64,000 bases of DNA from Flavobacteriales bacterium (GTDB lineage: Bacteria; Bacteroidota; Bacteroidia; Flavobacteriales; Flavobacteriaceae), in the NCBI GenBank assembly GCA_027067965.1, contig JAMOUV010000027.1, forward strand, positions 32,806 through 96,805, written 5' to 3'. Of the stretch, positions 55,335 to 64,000 are shown piece after piece. The notes below the pieces were generated by a model. It did no database searches and was not told the DNA's origin. It saw nothing but the letters and a program-made list of their open reading frames with translations. Position 1 is the first letter of the stretch, and each line of letters opens with the position of its first letter. Made by a program: the position numbers and the translations under genes.

Positions 55335-57533
55335 TTAATTGGCCATGTCGCTTATAAATTTAATTCGATACAGCCGTAGTTCTTCCTCATCGTATTCATC
55401 ACCGAATTCTTCAAGGGCATCGCTTATTTTGTCCCTTTCGGCTTCCATAAAGTAGTCATGCAATTCTTCTTGTTGTTCTTCGTCGAACAATTCATCTATA
55501 ATATAATCGATATTTAATTTGGTGCCCATATATACCAATTGCTCCATTTCCTTGATGAGTTCGTCTAGTGTTAATCCTTTGGCATTCATGATGTCTTCCA
55601 AAGGAATTTTCCGGTCCGTACTTTGGATGATGAAAACTTTCATGGAAGAACGGGTAGGGGACGACTTGATTACAATATCATCGGGGCGTATGATATCATT
55701 TTCTTCTACATATTTTTTTATCAATTCGATAAACGGCGGGCCGTATTTTCGGGCCTTTCCTTCTCCTACACCGTAAATGCGGGTCATTTCTTCCACGCTA
55801 ATCGGGTATTTTAAGGCCATATCTTCCAATGAGGCCTCTTGGAATATGACATAGGTGGGAATCTGTTTTTTCTTGGCAATATCTCTTCGCAAGTCCTTTA
55901 GCATTTTCAGCAGGACTTCGTCGGCACCGTGCGATTGTTTCATAACCGAGGCAGTTCGCACGCTTTCATTGAATTTATGATTTTCGGTAATCATGAAACT
56001 TTCGGGCGATTGCAAAAATTTCTTGCCCTTTTCGGTAATCCGGAGCACCCCGAAGTTTTCTATTTGTTTATTCAAAAGTTTTTCAATCAACATATGCCGA
56101 ATCAATGCGTGCCAAAACTCTTTTTCTTTGTCTTTTCCGCTTCCCCAAATGTCTCCTAACAATTTTTTGTGAGATTTGACCCGGGATGTTTCAATACCGT
56201 GAAGAATGTTAATCACATCGTTGATTTTAAAATCTCCCTTTACGGAACTTAATAAATTCAAGACTTTGATCGCTTCGTCTTTGGCTTCGACCCGCGGTTT
56301 GGGATTGCGTACGTTGTCGTCCATGTCACCGCCCGGGTCCTTTTCGGGGTCGAATTCTTCACCGAAATAATCAAGCAGAAATTTACGTCGCGATATGGAA
56401 GTTTCGGCATAGGCCACCACTTCATTGAGCAAAGCCAATCCGATTTCCCGTTCAATACTCGATTTTTCGGAAAAGAGGAATTTTTCCAGTTTTTCAATAT
56501 CTTTATATGAATAAAATGCCAAACAATGGGCATATTCGCCGTCGCGTCCGGCACGTCCGGTTTCTTGGTAGTAACTTTCCAAACTCTTAGGGATGTCGTA
56601 ATGAATCACATAGCGTACGTCGGGTTTATCGATTCCCATACCGAAGGCGATGGTAGCCACCACCACGTCGGCATCTTCTTGCAAAAACATATCCTGATGC
56701 TTGCTACGCGTTTTGGCGTTCAGCCCTGCATGGTAGGGAACCGCTCTGATATCATTGAGTTGAAGAAATTGCGCCAATTCCTCTACCGTTTTACGGCTCA
56801 AGGCATAAATGATGCCAGATTGGCCGGGGCGTTGCTTGATGAATTTAACGATGTCTTTCTTAATTTCTTGGGTTTTGGGAACCACTTCATAAAAGAGATT
56901 GGGGCGATTGAAAGAATCTATAAATACATTGGCATCTTCGATTTCCAAATTTTTCAAAATATCATCCCGTGTTTTGGGGGTGGCCGTAGCCGTCAAAGCC
57001 ATGACGGGCATACCGGGATTAATTTTATTGATAATATTGCGAATATTCCGGTATTCCGGGCGGAAATCATGTCCCCATTCCGAAATACAGTGGGCTTCGT
57101 CCACCGCAATAAAAGATACATTTGCTTCTTTTAGAAATTCCAAATTTTCCGTTTTATTCAATGACTCGGGAGCCATGTAAAGCAATTTGGTTTTTCCGCT
57201 CAATATATCGCTTTTTACTTGGCGCGTTTCGGTTTTGTTTAATAATGAATTCAATACGTGCGCAATACCGGGTTCTTCGGAGATTCCCCGCATGGCATCT
57301 ACTTGGTTTTTCATCAAAGCAATTAGGGGCGATACCACAATGGCTACACCAGGTTGAAGCAGGGCGGGCAATTGATAGGTGAGGGATTTGCCTCCTCCCG
57401 TGGGCATGATGGCCATCGTATTATGGCCCGACATGATGCTATTGATCACATCTTCTTGCAGTCCCCTGAATTGTTCGAAACCGAAATGCTTTTTTAGGGC
57501 TTTTTTTAAATCTATATGATTAACGTCATGCAT
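55335..57533 (-). CDS. recQ: ATP-dependent DNA helicase RecQ
   Basis: 3'-5' helicase for recombination and fork repair. Walker A MPTGGGKSLTYQLPALL, DEAH box VDEAHCISEWGHDFRPEY, motif VI QETGRAGRDGE, then an RQC winged helix and an HRDC-like domain (VSVEEMTRIYGVGEGKARKYG segment). The usual zinc-binding cysteines of the RecQ-Ct region are not evident (instead DYFGEEFDPEKDPGG), which matches a subgroup of Bacteroidota RecQ. 732 residues. Confidence 0.94.
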   Translation of the reverse strand: MHDVNHIDLKKALKKHFGFEQFRGLQEDVINSIMSGHNTMAIMPTGGGKSLTYQLPALLQPGVAIVVSPLIALMKNQVDAMRGISEEPGIAHVLNSLLNKTETRQVKSDILSGKTKLLYMAPESLNKTENLEFLKEANVSFIAVDEAHCISEWGHDFRPEYRNIRNIINKINPGMPVMALTATATPKTRDDILKNLEIEDANVFIDSFNRPNLFYEVVPKTQEIKKDIVKFIKQRPGQSGIIYALSRKTVEELAQFLQLNDIRAVPYHAGLNAKTRSKHQDMFLQEDADVVVATIAFGMGIDKPDVRYVIHYDIPKSLESYYQETGRAGRDGEYAHCLAFYSYKDIEKLEKFLFSEKSSIEREIGLALLNEVVAYAETSISRRKFLLDYFGEEFDPEKDPGGDMDDNVRNPKPRVEAKDEAIKVLNLLSSVKGDFKINDVINILHGIETSRVKSHKKLLGDIWGSGKDKEKEFWHALIRHMLIEKLLNKQIENFGVLRITEKGKKFLQSPESFMITENHKFNESVRTASVMKQSHGADEVLLKMLKDLRRDIAKKKQIPTYVIFQEASLEDMALKYPISVEEMTRIYGVGEGKARKYGPPFIELIKKYVEENDIIRPDDIVIKSSPTRSSMKVFIIQSTDRKIPLEDIMNAKGLTLDELIKEMEQLVYMGTKLNIDYIIDELFDEEQQEELHDYFMEAERDKISDALEEFGDEYDEEELRLYRIKFISDMAN

Positions 57534-57739
57534 TCTGTCTTATGTTTGAATTATTAAAATTAAAATATTTTTTCGAGAAAACAAAATTTATACCATTTTT
57601 AAGTGACTAATTGTCTTATAGTTGTAAATTTTAGTAAAATTTTAATTTCGGAAAATAAAAAAGATGACTTTGTGTCATAAACTATCCGAATGGTATATTT
57701 ATTGGTCTTTTTGAGGTGCAAATTTAAAAATTTATAATT

Positions 57740-58312
57740 ATGATGAACTACCCTGCTCGTAAAGCGTTTTATCAAAAGTACATTGTGCATACCAAGCGAT
57801 TGGCTATTGCATTTTTGTTATTCGGTTTACTAGGAATATTTTTTCCTAGCTTCTTTGGTTTGACCGTAGCGGCATTTGTAGGATGGCTATTATTCTTTTC
57901 CGGAATTTATGCCGGTTACACCACTTACCAAACCGATAAAACAAGTATTTGGGGATGGCTGAAGTCGCTTTTATTGATTATCACGGGAATTTTGATGATT
58001 CTCAATCCCCATTTAGGCACTTCCGCACTGGCAATTTTAATGGCCGTTTATTTGTTTGTCGATTCGGCCCTTAACTTTATGCTTGGATTTAATTTGAAAC
58101 CGGCAATAAATAAAGTATGGCCGTTTTTGAACGGAGTGGTCAGTGCGATTTTGGGTGTGATTTTCTTATTGTATGCGCCCAATCCTTTATATTCTTCCTG
58201 GTTGTTGGGACTTTATGTAGGAATCAGTTTGCTATTCGATGCCATCATGATGTATCAATTAAGCCGCGGTGCCGATAAAATTTATGTGGAAGAATTAATT
58301 GTGGAAGAATAA
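57740..58312 (+). CDS. HdeD/DUF308-type membrane protein
   Basis: 190 residues with six hydrophobic helices in three pairs (LAIAFLLFGLLGIFF, LTVAAFVGWLLFFSGIYAGY, SLLLIITGILMILNPHLGT, ALAILMAVYLFVDSALNF and so on). The N-P-x-G helix turns are typical of DUF308/HdeD proteins linked to acid resistance in E. coli. Role here unknown. Confidence 0.8.
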   Translation: MMNYPARKAFYQKYIVHTKRLAIAFLLFGLLGIFFPSFFGLTVAAFVGWLLFFSGIYAGYTTYQTDKTSIWGWLKSLLLIITGILMILNPHLGTSALAILMAVYLFVDSALNFMLGFNLKPAINKVWPFLNGVVSAILGVIFLLYAPNPLYSSWLLGLYVGISLLFDAIMMYQLSRGADKIYVEELIVEE

Positions 58313-58341
58313 TCCGTATCATTCAACCGGCTTAAAATATC

Positions 58342-58371
58342 AAACGGCTGCCTCATACGAGGCAGCCGTTT
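58342..58371. terminator. Bidirectional terminator between hdeD-like and mdh
   Basis: AAACGGCTGCCTC (58342-58354) and GAGGCAGCCGTTT (58359-58371) form a perfect 13-bp stem with a 4-base loop, followed on the + strand by TTTTTA. Confidence 0.88.
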
Positions 58372-58396
58372 TTATTATCGTTTTCTAAAAACTAAT

Positions 58397-59338
58397 TTAG
58401 AACAATTTCAAGTCGTCCAATACTTTCATCACTTCCTTTACATGCTCGGCCGATTGATAGAGCAAGGCCATTTCTTCCTTATTCAATTTGACTTCCAAGA
58501 TGTTTTCCACGCCGTTTTCTCCTAATTTAACCGGCACACCCAATGCCACATTTTCCAAGCCGTATTCTCCGTCTAACATTACGCAAACCGGCATCACGCG
58601 GTGAGAATCCAATACAATGGCTTCGATCATTTGTGCTACGGCCGCGCCGGGCGCATACCAAGCGGATGTGCCTAATAATTGCACGATTTCGCCGCCGCCT
58701 TTTTGGGTGCGTTTGACCAAGCGTTCGATGGTTTCGTCGTCCATGAGTTCGGTAAGAGGAATACCTGCCACTGTGGTATAACGGGGCAGTGGAACCATTG
58801 TGTCGCCATGGCCGCCCATCAATAATGCGCTTACATCTTTGGGCGAAACGTGAAGTTCTTCCGCGATAAATGCTTCGAACCGGCCAACATCCAATACGCC
58901 CGCCATGCCGAATACCCGGTGACGGGGTAGTCCGGTGGTCAAATAAGCCGTATAAGTCATCACATCCAATGGATTGGATACGATGATGAATATGGCATCG
59001 GGAGAGTATTCATAGGCCTTCTCGGCTACGGATTTAACGATTTTGGCATTGGTGCCTATCAAGTCGTCCCGGCTCATTCCCGGACGGCGAGGCACACCCG
59101 AAGTGATAACAATCACATCGGAATTTGCCGTTTTCGAATAGTCGTCGGTGTAACCTTTTACACGTGTGTCGAAATAATTAATCCTTGACGACTCCCAAAT
59201 ATCCAATGCCTTGCCTTCGGCAAGACCGGGTTTAATATCCAACAGAACGATATCGCTGACAATATTTTTGTTGGCCAATACATCGGCCACCGTGGCGCCT
59301 ACGTTTCCCGCGCCGATGATGGTTATCTTTTTGCTCAT
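58397..59338 (-). CDS. mdh: Malate dehydrogenase
   Basis: NAD-dependent TCA enzyme. I start at MSKKITIIGAGNVGATVA (59338), the Rossmann GxGxxG strand; an in-frame extension upstream has no homology. VSNPLDVMTYTAYLTTG, and the active-site His in GGHGDTMVPLPRYT are visible. 313 residues, lactate-dehydrogenase-like MDH class. Confidence 0.95.
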   Translation of the reverse strand: MSKKITIIGAGNVGATVADVLANKNIVSDIVLLDIKPGLAEGKALDIWESSRINYFDTRVKGYTDDYSKTANSDVIVITSGVPRRPGMSRDDLIGTNAKIVKSVAEKAYEYSPDAIFIIVSNPLDVMTYTAYLTTGLPRHRVFGMAGVLDVGRFEAFIAEELHVSPKDVSALLMGGHGDTMVPLPRYTTVAGIPLTELMDDETIERLVKRTQKGGGEIVQLLGTSAWYAPGAAVAQMIEAIVLDSHRVMPVCVMLDGEYGLENVALGVPVKLGENGVENILEVKLNKEEMALLYQSAEHVKEVMKVLDDLKLF

Positions 59339-59633
59339 GATTAAATTTTTTGTTTGTCTAAATTTAGAAGATTTTTTATTGCTTCGATATATCAAATATC
59401 ATTTTTTCGGTATTAAATCATATCGATGTCATTCTTCCGCCCGGCGGAAAGGTGTTCTATCATGCATCAAAATATTAATTTTACTTCATTAAATTTTATG
59501 AAACAATCGATTTGATATGTCCTCTTTTCCTTCGGTTCATTCTCCCGGATTATTTTTCAACAATTCCGGCGGAAAAACTTCGTGTTTAAAGGGAAATTCC
59601 GTATCTTGCAAATCTGAAAACTAAATTATATTT

Positions 59634-62135
59634 ATGGAGCAGAGAGGAGAAAGAATAATCCCCGTGAATATTGAAGAGGAAATGAAATCGGCATACATCG
59701 ATTATTCGATGTCGGTTATCGTTTCCCGTGCGCTGCCGGATGTAAGGGACGGGCTTAAACCGGTACATCGCCGGGTATTATACGGCATGTACGAATTGGG
59801 TCTGTTTGCCAATCGCCCTTACAAGAAATCGGCGCGTGTGGTCGGGGAAGTTTTAGGTAAGTACCATCCGCACGGCGATAGTTCGGTATATGAAGCCATG
59901 GTACGGATGGCCCAAGATTGGAGCATGCGTTATCCGTTGGTGGACGGACAAGGAAACTTCGGTTCGATTGACGGCGACAGCCCCGCGGCTATGCGTTATA
60001 CGGAAGTCAGAATGACCAAGATTGCCGAAGAAATGCTGGCCGATATCGATAAGGAAACCGTGGATTTTAGAAATAATTTTGACGACACTTTAAAGGAACC
60101 GGTTGTGCTTCCGGCCCGCATACCGAATTTACTTCTCAACGGAGCGCAAGGTATTGCGGTAGGAATGGCCACCAATATGCCTCCCCATAACCTGACCGAA
60201 ATAGTGGAAGGTATCAAAGCATATATCGATAACCCGGATATTAGTGTGGCCGAATTAATGCAATATATCAAAGCGCCCGATTTTCCTACCGGAGGTATTA
60301 TTTACGGTTACCAAGGCGTGAAAGATGCTTTTGAAACCGGCCGCGGTAAAATCGTTTTGCGGGGCAAATCGCATATCGAGGAAATTAACGGCCGCGAAGC
60401 CATTGTAGTAACCGAAATTCCTTATTTGGTTAATAAAGCCGATATGATCAGAAAGGCGGCGGATTTGGTCAATGACAAAAAAATAGAAGGTATTGTCAAT
60501 ATCAAGGACGAATCCGACCGGAAAGGAATGCGTATTGTATTTTATTTGAAAAGAGATGCCATTCCCAGTGTGGTTCTTAATAAATTATACAAATATACCC
60601 AACTGCAATCCTCATTTAATGTCAATAATATTGCATTGGTCAAAGGGCGTCCGCAATTATTGAATCTCAAGGATTTGATTAAATATTACGTGGAACACAG
60701 GCATGAGATTTTAATTAGAAAAACCAATTACGAACTAAGAAAAGCCAAGGAACGCGCCCACATTCTGGAAGGATTGATTATTGCTTCGGATAATATCGAT
60801 GAGGTTATTGCTTTGATTCGTGCCTCGGCAAATGCCGAAGAAGCGCGTCAAAAATTGATTGATCGCTTCGACTTAACCGAAATTCAAGCACGGGCCATTG
60901 TGGAAATGCGATTGCGCCAATTGACCGGATTGGAACAAGATAAATTGCGAACCGAATACGATGAATTACTTAAACGCATTGACGATTTGAACGATATTTT
61001 GGCCAATGAATCCAGAAGGATGTTGATGTTGAAAGAAGAAATGGATGAAATCAAAGAAAAATACGGCGACGAACGCCGAACGGATATAGATTTTGCCGGT
61101 GGAGATGTAAGCATCGAAGATTTGATTCCGAACAAAAAAATGGTCATCACCATTTCGCATGCCGGGTATGTCAAACGAACGCCGCTTGCCGAATACCGTG
61201 TTCAAAACAGAGGCGGTAAAGGACAACGGGGCGTAACCACCCGGGCGGAAGATTTTCCCGAACATATTTTTTCGGCCAAAAATCACGATTACGTCTTATT
61301 TTTTACCCAAAAAGGAAAGGTCTATTGGTTGCGGGTGTTTGAAATTCCCGAAGGGTCCAAAGTATCCAAAGGGCGAGCCATTCAAAATTTGATTAATATC
61401 GAACGGGACGATAAGATTAAAGCCATTTTGAATACGGGCGACCTGAAAGATAAAGATTATGTCAATTCGCATTACGTGATTATGGCTACCAAAAAAGGCG
61501 TAGTGAAAAAAACACCGCTAGAGCAATATTCCCGGCCTCGTCAATCCGGAATTAATGCCATCACCATACGCGAAGGCGATGAATTATTGGATGCCAAATT
61601 GACAACGGGCGATAGCCAAATTATGTTGGCGGCCAAGAGCGGAAAAGCCATTCGTTTTGAAGAAAGCAAGACGCGTCCGATGGGAAGAACCGCATCCGGT
61701 GTGAGAGGCATATCGCTTGAAAATGAGCAAGATGAAGTGATTGGCATGATTTCTGTTCATGATCCTACGACGGATGTGCTGGTAGTCTCGGAGAAAGGAT
61801 ACGGAAAACGTTCGAAGGTCGAAGATTACCGTTTGACAAACCGGGGAGGAAAAGGAGTGAAGACCATCAACATCACGGATAAAACCGGTAAATTGATAGC
61901 CATTAAGAATGTGACGGACGATGATGATTTGATGATTATCACCAAAAAAGGATTAACTATCCGAATTCCGGTCGAAACAATCCGGGTGATGGGGCGGGCC
62001 ACTCAAGGAGTCAAAGTGATTAACATAAAAGATGACGATGAGATTGCCTCGGTGGCCAAAGTAGCAAGCCCCGAAGATGTGGAAGCCAACGGCAATGGTG
62101 AAAACAACGAAGAAGAAGTAAAAAACGACAAATAA
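59634..62135 (+). CDS. gyrA: DNA gyrase subunit A
   Basis: Introduces negative supercoils with GyrB. The quinolone-resistance region is [22 protein letters not shown] and the catalytic Tyr lies in [12 protein letters not shown]. Later blocks GGVSIEDLI-like and repeated [60 protein letters not shown] form the six-bladed C-terminal pinwheel; the GyrA-box appears as [10 protein letters not shown]. 833 residues. This sequence supports gyrase rather than topoisomerase IV. Confidence 0.95.
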   Translation: MEQRGERIIPVNIEEEMKSAYIDYSMSVIVSRALPDVRDGLKPVHRRVLYGMYELGLFANRPYKKSARVVGEVLGKYHPHGDSSVYEAMVRMAQDWSMRYPLVDGQGNFGSIDGDSPAAMRYTEVRMTKIAEEMLADIDKETVDFRNNFDDTLKEPVVLPARIPNLLLNGAQGIAVGMATNMPPHNLTEIVEGIKAYIDNPDISVAELMQYIKAPDFPTGGIIYGYQGVKDAFETGRGKIVLRGKSHIEEINGREAIVVTEIPYLVNKADMIRKAADLVNDKKIEGIVNIKDESDRKGMRIVFYLKRDAIPSVVLNKLYKYTQLQSSFNVNNIALVKGRPQLLNLKDLIKYYVEHRHEILIRKTNYELRKAKERAHILEGLIIASDNIDEVIALIRASANAEEARQKLIDRFDLTEIQARAIVEMRLRQLTGLEQDKLRTEYDELLKRIDDLNDILANESRRMLMLKEEMDEIKEKYGDERRTDIDFAGGDVSIEDLIPNKKMVITISHAGYVKRTPLAEYRVQNRGGKGQRGVTTRAEDFPEHIFSAKNHDYVLFFTQKGKVYWLRVFEIPEGSKVSKGRAIQNLINIERDDKIKAILNTGDLKDKDYVNSHYVIMATKKGVVKKTPLEQYSRPRQSGINAITIREGDELLDAKLTTGDSQIMLAAKSGKAIRFEESKTRPMGRTASGVRGISLENEQDEVIGMISVHDPTTDVLVVSEKGYGKRSKVEDYRLTNRGGKGVKTINITDKTGKLIAIKNVTDDDDLMIITKKGLTIRIPVETIRVMGRATQGVKVINIKDDDEIASVAKVASPEDVEANGNGENNEEEVKNDK

Positions 62136-62164
62136 AACAAACAAAGAATTTAAAAATAAGTATT

Positions 62165-63445
62165 ATGAAAAAAGTATTTTATTTCGCACTTGCCATTTTA
62201 CTAAGTATGAATGTAATGGCGCAAAAAAAAGAAGTTAAAGCCGCACAAAAGGCCTTAAAAAAAGGCGATGTGGAAACGGCATTGCAAATGATTAATCAAG
62301 CATGCAAATTGAAAGATAATGCCGATGTAAAAACCATGGATAAGATTTTGTTTACCAAAGCCCAAATTTATCAAGCCAAAGCCGCTCAGGACGAAAGCTA
62401 TTATGCCAAGGCAGTGGACACTTACAAAAAACTTATCGCATTGGAAAAAGAGAAAGGGCTTAATAAATATAGCGAAGAAGCCAAAAAACAATTGAATTTA
62501 ATGAAGGTGAATTTATTGCAGAAAGTAAAGGCCGCTAATGACCAAAAAGATTATAAAAAAGCCGCCGAAATAATGGCATTGGTTTACAAAATCGATCCGT
62601 CCGACGACAATCTTTATACTTTGGCATTATTGCAATTGTATAGCGATGACAATGAATCGGCTTATCAAAATCTGAAAAAACTTTATGATAGCGGATACAC
62701 AGGCGAAAAAACCATTTACCTTATTACGGAAAAAGAAACCGGAGAAGATATTATGGTGCAAGATGAAAAAATGTTGAAATTGCTTTCCAAGGATCCTAAA
62801 TACACTAATCCTCGGAAAGAAAAAACTAAAAACAAGCGTCCTGAAATTATCACCAATATGCTATATGCGCTTAACCAATTGGGACGTGACGACGAAGCAT
62901 TTCAATTGATTCAAGCTGCCAAAAAAGAAGATCCTAATAATGTGGACCTTTTAATCGGAGAAGCAAACTATTATTTGAAAAAGAAAGATAATAAAAAGTT
63001 TGCCGAAGTAATGCAAAAGGCATTTGAATTGGAGCCGACGAATCCTAATTATGCGTATAACGTAGCCATCGGTTATTTGAATTCCAAACAATATGATAAA
63101 GCCAAAGAATATTTCCAAAAAACTTTGGAATTGGATCCGAATTATAAAAATGCGGTTTTCGGAATGGCTTTAGTGGAATTGGCCGAAGAAGAAAAGATTG
63201 TAGATGAAATCAATAAAAACCTTACGAACGATCGTAAATACAGAGAATTAAAAGCCAAACAAAAAGAAATTTATCGCCGCGCCCTTCCTTACTTGGAAAA
63301 ATATCATCAAATGGATCCCGAAGATATCAATACGGTTAGAACTTTGAAAAATATCTATCTGGAATTGGAAATGATGGATAAATATAAAGAAATGAAAGCC
63401 AAATTTAAAGAATTGAAGGCCAAAAACATGGGAGTAGGTAAATAA
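62165..63445 (+). CDS. Secreted TPR protein
   Basis: Signal peptide (KVFYFALAILLSMNVMAQ), then TPR repeats throughout: KKEVKAAQKALKKGDVETAL, AADKAVDTYKKLIALE-type helices, and the clear TPR pair NPNYAYNVAIGYLNSKQYDKA / YFQKTLELDPNYKNAVFGMA. 426 residues. Periplasmic scaffold of unknown partner; 29 bases after gyrA in the same direction. Confidence 0.82.
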   Translation: MKKVFYFALAILLSMNVMAQKKEVKAAQKALKKGDVETALQMINQACKLKDNADVKTMDKILFTKAQIYQAKAAQDESYYAKAVDTYKKLIALEKEKGLNKYSEEAKKQLNLMKVNLLQKVKAANDQKDYKKAAEIMALVYKIDPSDDNLYTLALLQLYSDDNESAYQNLKKLYDSGYTGEKTIYLITEKETGEDIMVQDEKMLKLLSKDPKYTNPRKEKTKNKRPEIITNMLYALNQLGRDDEAFQLIQAAKKEDPNNVDLLIGEANYYLKKKDNKKFAEVMQKAFELEPTNPNYAYNVAIGYLNSKQYDKAKEYFQKTLELDPNYKNAVFGMALVELAEEEKIVDEINKNLTNDRKYRELKAKQKEIYRRALPYLEKYHQMDPEDINTVRTLKNIYLELEMMDKYKEMKAKFKELKAKNMGVGK

Positions 63446-63466
63446 GAAATTATATAATAGATTCTA

Positions 63467-63496
63467 AAAAGAGACTGTCATTTGGCAGTCTCTTTT
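63467..63496 (+). terminator. Rho-independent terminator after the TPR gene
   Basis: AAAAGAGACTG (63467-63477) and CAGTCTCTTTT (63486-63496) pair perfectly around an 8-base loop and are followed by more T residues on the + strand. Confidence 0.88.
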
Positions 63497-63628
63497 TTTA
63501 TACATAATAATGTGTTGCTTGAAGTCATTTTAAATAAAACTTTTATATCAGAGAATTCCATTAATAAGGATTGAATCATTCATTCATTCAATTATAAAGC
63601 GGAGAATAAAAATTAATTCTTCAAGCGA

Positions 63629-64000
63629 TTATGGATCCGCATTTACCTTTACACGCACATTTCGCAATAGGGGAATGGAGCGAAATTTATCCAAAATCTT
63701 TCGTATTTGAGTCCGTGACGGCATGGTATTTTTATCCGCCGGAAGTTTTATCAACAATTCGAGCCGGTAATAATTGCGAATTTTGTAAACCGGTGGTTCC
63801 GAGGGCCCCAAAACCATTGGGAAATAATAGCGCAATGCTTTATTAAGCCAATCGGCCGCTTTGTTTAAATTATGCGGATTCTTGGATAATAATTCCAATT
63901 TTATGAGTTTGAAAAACGGAGGATATTTGAAAATTTTCCGTTCGTGTAATTCCCGCCGGTAAAACCCGCCGTAATCGTTTTTTAAATAATATTGAATAAC
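63629..64000 (-). CDS. priA: Primosomal helicase PriA, C-terminal part
   Basis: The frame is open from the right window edge to the stop at 63629. It reads YYLKNDYGGFYRRELHERK then FKYPPFFKLIKLELLSKN, and near the end VLGPSEPPVYKIRNYYRLEL and VKVNADP, the characteristic end of PriA (FYERELEER, YPPF, VLGP..P, VDVDP). Restarts stalled replication forks. About 123 codons are inside the window. Confidence 0.9.
   Translation of the reverse strand, partial: VIQYYLKNDYGGFYRRELHERKIFKYPPFFKLIKLELLSKNPHNLNKAADWLNKALRYYFPMVLGPSEPPVYKIRNYYRLELLIKLPADKNTMPSRTQIRKILDKFRSIPLLRNVRVKVNADP

Noticed and set aside
59435..59449. Terminator hairpin TTCCGCC-C-GGCGGAA upstream of gyrA
   Set aside because: The arms are separated by one base, too tight for an RNA hairpin with full stem, and there is no T-run; probably a palindromic repeat remnant like CCGCCTGAGGCGG near 524.

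Overview
The window is a stretch of a Bacteroidota chromosome. The evidence is a type IX secretion gene (porQ), a secreted beta-helix protein ending in a T9SS-type sorting domain, a TAnnTTTG-type promoter, and the thrS-infC-rpmI-rplT order. It has low-to-moderate GC with long AT-rich intergenic stretches. No rRNA, tRNA, insertion sequence or prophage was seen.

Layout. 1-22 kb is ordinary core genome: the N-terminus of an acidic protein, cmk-porQ, an NtrC-like regulator without a DNA-binding domain, dnaJ-grpE, mnmD, ilvE, cvpA, yqgF-def-substrate-binding lipoprotein, monomeric isocitrate dehydrogenase, a 2-oxo acid dehydrogenase E2, an NlpC/P60 lipoprotein, murQ-glyA, ribE and pdxA. 22.2-25.0 kb is a two-gene McrBC-type restriction system. 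25.2-28.6 kb is the translation cluster thrS-infC-rpmI-rplT; infC apparently starts with AUU. 28.9-49.8 kb is one large CRISPR locus transcribed leftwards. 50-54 kb holds small membrane and secreted proteins. 54-64 kb is core again: peroxiredoxin, CDGSH protein, recQ, an HdeD-like protein, mdh, gyrA, a TPR protein and the C-terminus of priA.

The CRISPR locus is the centre of interest. It is a type III-B system with an ordered effector operon cmr1-cas10(cmr2)-cmr3-cmr4-cmr5-cmr6, a separate cas6, a reverse transcriptase-Cas1 fusion, cas2, an AT-rich leader and a 31-repeat array ending at a strong terminator. Cas10 keeps the cyclase GGDD motif but has no HD nuclease domain. The effector next to it is a 905-residue protein joining an N-terminal DHH-phosphodiesterase-like region to a C-terminal CorA channel with a GMN motif. 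By analogy with the Bacteroides fragilis Cmr-CorA-NrN system this predicts SAM-AMP signalling, with channel and signal-degrading enzyme in one chain. Upstream, tightly packed and co-directional, are three unusual membrane or envelope genes: a four-helix membrane protein, a lipoprotein with a von Willebrand A MIDAS motif, and a TAXI-binding-domain/ion-channel/RCK fusion. They may form a membrane module coupled to CRISPR signalling.

The array is unusual. The leader-proximal repeats are 35 nt, whereas the older leader-distal repeats are 53, 55 or 69 nt because of self-complementary 18, 20 or 34 nt inserts at one fixed internal position. The change from long to short happens once along the array, apart from one duplicated spacer-repeat unit. 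A five-spacer block is duplicated, and chimeric repeats lie at its boundaries. Many spacers read as plausible protein fragments on the + strand, so crRNAs made from the - strand would be antisense to mRNA. That fits RNA targeting and possibly RNA-derived spacer acquisition through RT-Cas1.
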